7,873 nucleotides of DNA from an uncultured Chloroflexota bacterium (lineage in GTDB: Bacteria; Chloroflexota; Anaerolineae; Anaerolineales; Villigracilaceae). This document shows positions 6,311 through 7,873 of this stretch, one piece after another (position 1 is the first letter of the stretch; the number at the start of each line of letters is the position of its first letter). The stretch lies in assembly GCA_903837815.1 (NCBI GenBank), contig CAILWD010000509.1:1-7873 (forward strand), written 5' to 3'. The notes beneath the pieces are model-generated. The model did not search any database. It saw only the letters and a list, made by a program, of their open reading frames with translations, and was not told where the DNA came from. A program made the translations under genes and the position numbers.

Positions 6311-7318
6311 CTACTTGATTAATTCCGCCGGGTCGAGGTTGGAAGCCTTGACGTACGCGGCAAAATCATCATACATCACATCCTCCGCAATCTGAATTTG
6401 GTCGATGCCATATACGGTTTGGATGGCGGCTTTGCCTTCGGGCGTGAGCATCAAATCGATAAATGCGCGCTGGAGCAGGCGGCGCATTTCAATCGGGAGC
6501 GAGTTGGACAAGGCAATGACTTCGTACGGGATAACCTTCGGAATGCGCCAGGCAACGAACACCCGATCCATCACGTCGGGATAATCGGCTTCGAGGGAGG
6601 GAAGTTCGCGGGCATCGATAAAGGTTGCCCCGAAATCGCAAATATCATCGGCATAGACGGCGCGGACGACATTGACCTGGCCTTCGAGAAAGGCCGGGCT
6701 TGCGGTCTGGACCTGGGACTGGGTCAACACCCCAAGTGGAATCACATAAGCGGAAGGGGATGTCTCCTCGCTCCAGCAGGGTTTTTTATTCTTGAATTGG
6801 GTCAAGGCGATGATTGCTTCGGCAGTATTCTCGCCCCGCGCAGGGTCGAAATAGGCGGTGAACTCGCTCTCGCGGTTGATGATAAACTGCGCGCCGTAAA
6901 ACGCCTCGCCGTCACTCAGGCTCGAGAGGATGACCGTGACCGAGTTATTCTGGCGCGCCGAAAGGTAGCCAAAGGGAGTCAGGGAGGCGATGTGGGCATT
7001 GTCCTTGTCGAGAGCATCCACCAGCGCGGATTCGGATGTCGGGGCGACAGTGACCAACCTGTAGCCGGTGCGCGATTCGATAAATGCCGCAATGGTTTCG
7101 CTGGCGGCAATCACCTCATCGCTGGGGTTGGGAGAAGGGCCCAGGGCGAGGATCAAGGGATTTTGTTCAGTGCCAGGCTCGGGCGGGGAAAGCGGGGTTT
7201 GGGTGGGGATGGGAATCGGGGTGAGAGTCGGAATTTGCGTCGGAGTCCCCGAAATGATTTTAACTGGCAATGAACACCCGAGAATCAACAAGGCAAGCAC
7301 GGGAAGAAGTTTTTTCAT
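6311..7318 (-). CDS. PhnD-like periplasmic substrate-binding lipoprotein
   Basis: Protein of 335 aa with a lipoprotein signal MKKLLPVLALLILGC; C15 would be lipidated. Residues about 22-52 are a Thr/Pro linker (TPTQIPTLTPIPIPTQTP). The remainder resembles the PhnD family of phosphate, phosphite or phosphonate binding proteins: PLILALGPSPNPSDEV at the first strand, a segment IAAFIESRTGYRL, then HIASLTPFGYL and the late helices LLQRAFIDLMLTPEGKAAI. In that family the protein feeds an ABC transporter, but no permease or ATPase gene is nearby, so the ligand is open and a sensing role is possible. I chose ATG 7318 because it begins the signal peptide; an in-frame TTG at 7339 would add seven polar residues. 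No ribosome binding site is visible and the predicted leader is very short. Confidence 0.88.
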   Translation of the reverse strand: MKKLLPVLALLILGCSLPVKIISGTPTQIPTLTPIPIPTQTPLSPPEPGTEQNPLILALGPSPNPSDEVIAASETIAAFIESRTGYRLVTVAPTSESALVDALDKDNAHIASLTPFGYLSARQNNSVTVILSSLSDGEAFYGAQFIINRESEFTAYFDPARGENTAEAIIALTQFKNKKPCWSEETSPSAYVIPLGVLTQSQVQTASPAFLEGQVNVVRAVYADDICDFGATFIDARELPSLEADYPDVMDRVFVAWRIPKVIPYEVIALSNSLPIEMRRLLQRAFIDLMLTPEGKAAIQTVYGIDQIQIAEDVMYDDFAAYVKASNLDPAELIK

Positions 7319-7322
7319 TTGC

Positions 7323-7345
7323 GTATGATATGCCCACAATCATAC
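7323..7345. promoter_or_regulatory. Operator-like dyad between divergent promoters
   Basis: GTATGAT (7323-7329) and ATCATAC (7339-7345) are perfect inverted repeats separated by nine bases. The right arm covers the -10 box of the lipoprotein promoter, and the dyad spans the -35 position of the plus-strand promoter. A bound dimeric repressor could control both genes. Confidence 0.45.
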
Positions 7346-7366
7346 TATATTGCTATAATATGGCAA
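7339..7366 (-). promoter_or_regulatory. Candidate promoter of the lipoprotein/SanA-like/prs unit
   Basis: On the minus strand TTGCCA (7366-7361) and TATGAT (7344-7339) are 16 bases apart. The predicted start near 7332 leaves a leader of roughly 14 bases before ATG 7318. Confidence 0.5.
7351..7359 (+). promoter_or_regulatory. Extended -10 promoter of the DUF4230 gene
   Basis: TGCTATAAT is a perfect extended -10 element (TGnTATAAT). The -35 position (7331-7336, TGCCCA) is weak, as often seen with extended -10 promoters. It lies 29 bases before the ATG at 7389 and overlaps the opposing promoter. Confidence 0.6.
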
Positions 7367-7388
7367 GTTGGCAGAAGAAAGGACAAAG

Positions 7389-7873
7389 ATGAAGAATACC
7401 TTGAACACAATCATGTCCATTGTGATTCTGGTGGTGCTGGCTGCGGGTGTGTATTTTATCGTGCAGACCGTGCGCGAAAGCACAGCCGCCGCGCAGGAGG
7501 CTGTTTCGGCGCCCTTCGAGCAGGTTAATCAGGCAAACCAGGCTTTGCAGACCCAGGTGGCTCAAATTCGCAACCCCACCCCCACGGTCATCGTTGACCC
7601 GGTGACTTACATTACCAATGTCAGGTCGCTGGCGCGGTTGGAGACGATTCAATACAGCGTGGAACAGGTGGTGACCTGTGAAGTCAACCAGGAAGGTCCG
7701 CTGTCCGTTTTTATGGGCGATAAGGTGCTGTTCGTGGGACATGGGTTGGTTATCGCCGGCATCGACATGGAAAAAATTCAGCCAGGCGATATGCGGTTGG
7801 GAGGCGAAACCCTGTATGTGAGGCTGCCCCCCGCTGAGATCTTTGTGGCCACGCTGGACAATGACAAGTCATA
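7389..7873 (+). CDS. DUF4230 family membrane-anchored protein (3' end beyond the window)
   Basis: The frame is open from ATG 7389 to the window end (161 codons plus two bases) with no stop, so the gene is cut by the window edge. AAAGGA (7378-7383) is a good ribosome binding site. Residues about 8-26 form a membrane helix (IMSIVILVVLAAGVYFIV), followed by an Ala/Gln-rich helical stretch (about 30-60), a short Pro/Thr segment and then the family core: LARLETIQYSVEQVV, VLFVGHGLVIAGIDMEKI, LPPAEIFVATLDNDKS. This agrees with DUF4230 proteins as I know them; their role is not established. It is the only plus-strand gene here and shares a divergent promoter region with the lipoprotein gene. Confidence 0.88.
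   Translation, partial: MKNTLNTIMSIVILVVLAAGVYFIVQTVRESTAAAQEAVSAPFEQVNQANQALQTQVAQIRNPTPTVIVDPVTYITNVRSLARLETIQYSVEQVVTCEVNQEGPLSVFMGDKVLFVGHGLVIAGIDMEKIQPGDMRLGGETLYVRLPPAEIFVATLDNDKS

Noticed and set aside
6398..7273. Long plus-strand open frame of 291 codons
   Set aside because: It lies wholly opposite the lipoprotein gene, has no ribosome binding site or family motif, and its composition is that of an antisense shadow.
7316..7339. TTG start adding seven residues to the lipoprotein
   Set aside because: The extra residues are polar and would precede a normal signal peptide that begins MKK at 7318.
7353..7742. Minus-strand open frame of 129 codons
   Set aside because: It is antisense to the DUF4230 gene, whose frame has a membrane helix, family motifs, promoter and ribosome binding site.

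Overview
The window looks like ordinary chromosome from a Chloroflexota bacterium, most likely class Anaerolineae. This is inferred from the mid GC content and from exported proteins tethered by long Thr/Pro/Ser linkers (TPTxTP and SPSPSP type). A PhnD-like lipoprotein, a DUF4230 protein and a divergent PRPP synthetase that fit that group also support it. No mobile element, phage gene or CRISPR array is visible. All complete genes lie on the minus strand; one gene at the right edge is on the plus strand and cut by the window end.

Layout, left to right: a perfect-dyad terminator (3-36); tRNA-Ile2(CAU) (50-122); a spacer with short direct and inverted repeats; tRNA-Gly(UCC) (206-277) with a good sigma70-type promoter (289-317). 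Next comes the terminator (342-370) of a two-gene operon. That operon reads right to left: a transmembrane hybrid-less sensor histidine kinase (1717-3684), then a one-pass surface protein with a Pro/Ser/Thr stalk (383-1720) whose start overlaps the kinase stop as ATGA. A roughly 300-base intergenic region (3685-3991) holds the kinase promoter, a nest of inverted repeats that could be a structured element, and the strong terminator of the upstream ferritin gene.

From 3992 to 7318 four minus-strand genes follow: ferritin (FtnA type), a divergent ribose-phosphate pyrophosphokinase, a SanA/DUF218 membrane protein and a PhnD-like substrate-binding lipoprotein. No terminator is recognisable between the last three, so lipoprotein, SanA-like and prs may be one transcript. 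Ferritin has its own candidate promoter and a dyad that could be an operator. At 7319-7388 a divergent promoter region with a 7-9-7 dyad separates the lipoprotein gene from the plus-strand DUF4230 gene (7389 to the window end).

The functions do not form one obvious pathway: translation (tRNAs), envelope sensing (kinase plus surface protein), iron storage, nucleotide precursor synthesis and envelope proteins of uncertain role. I see no convincing new defence or biosynthetic system. The most unusual items are the kinase/stalk-protein pair, the altered substrate loops of the PRPP synthetase, the nested inverted repeats at 3834-3939 and the dyad between the divergent promoters.
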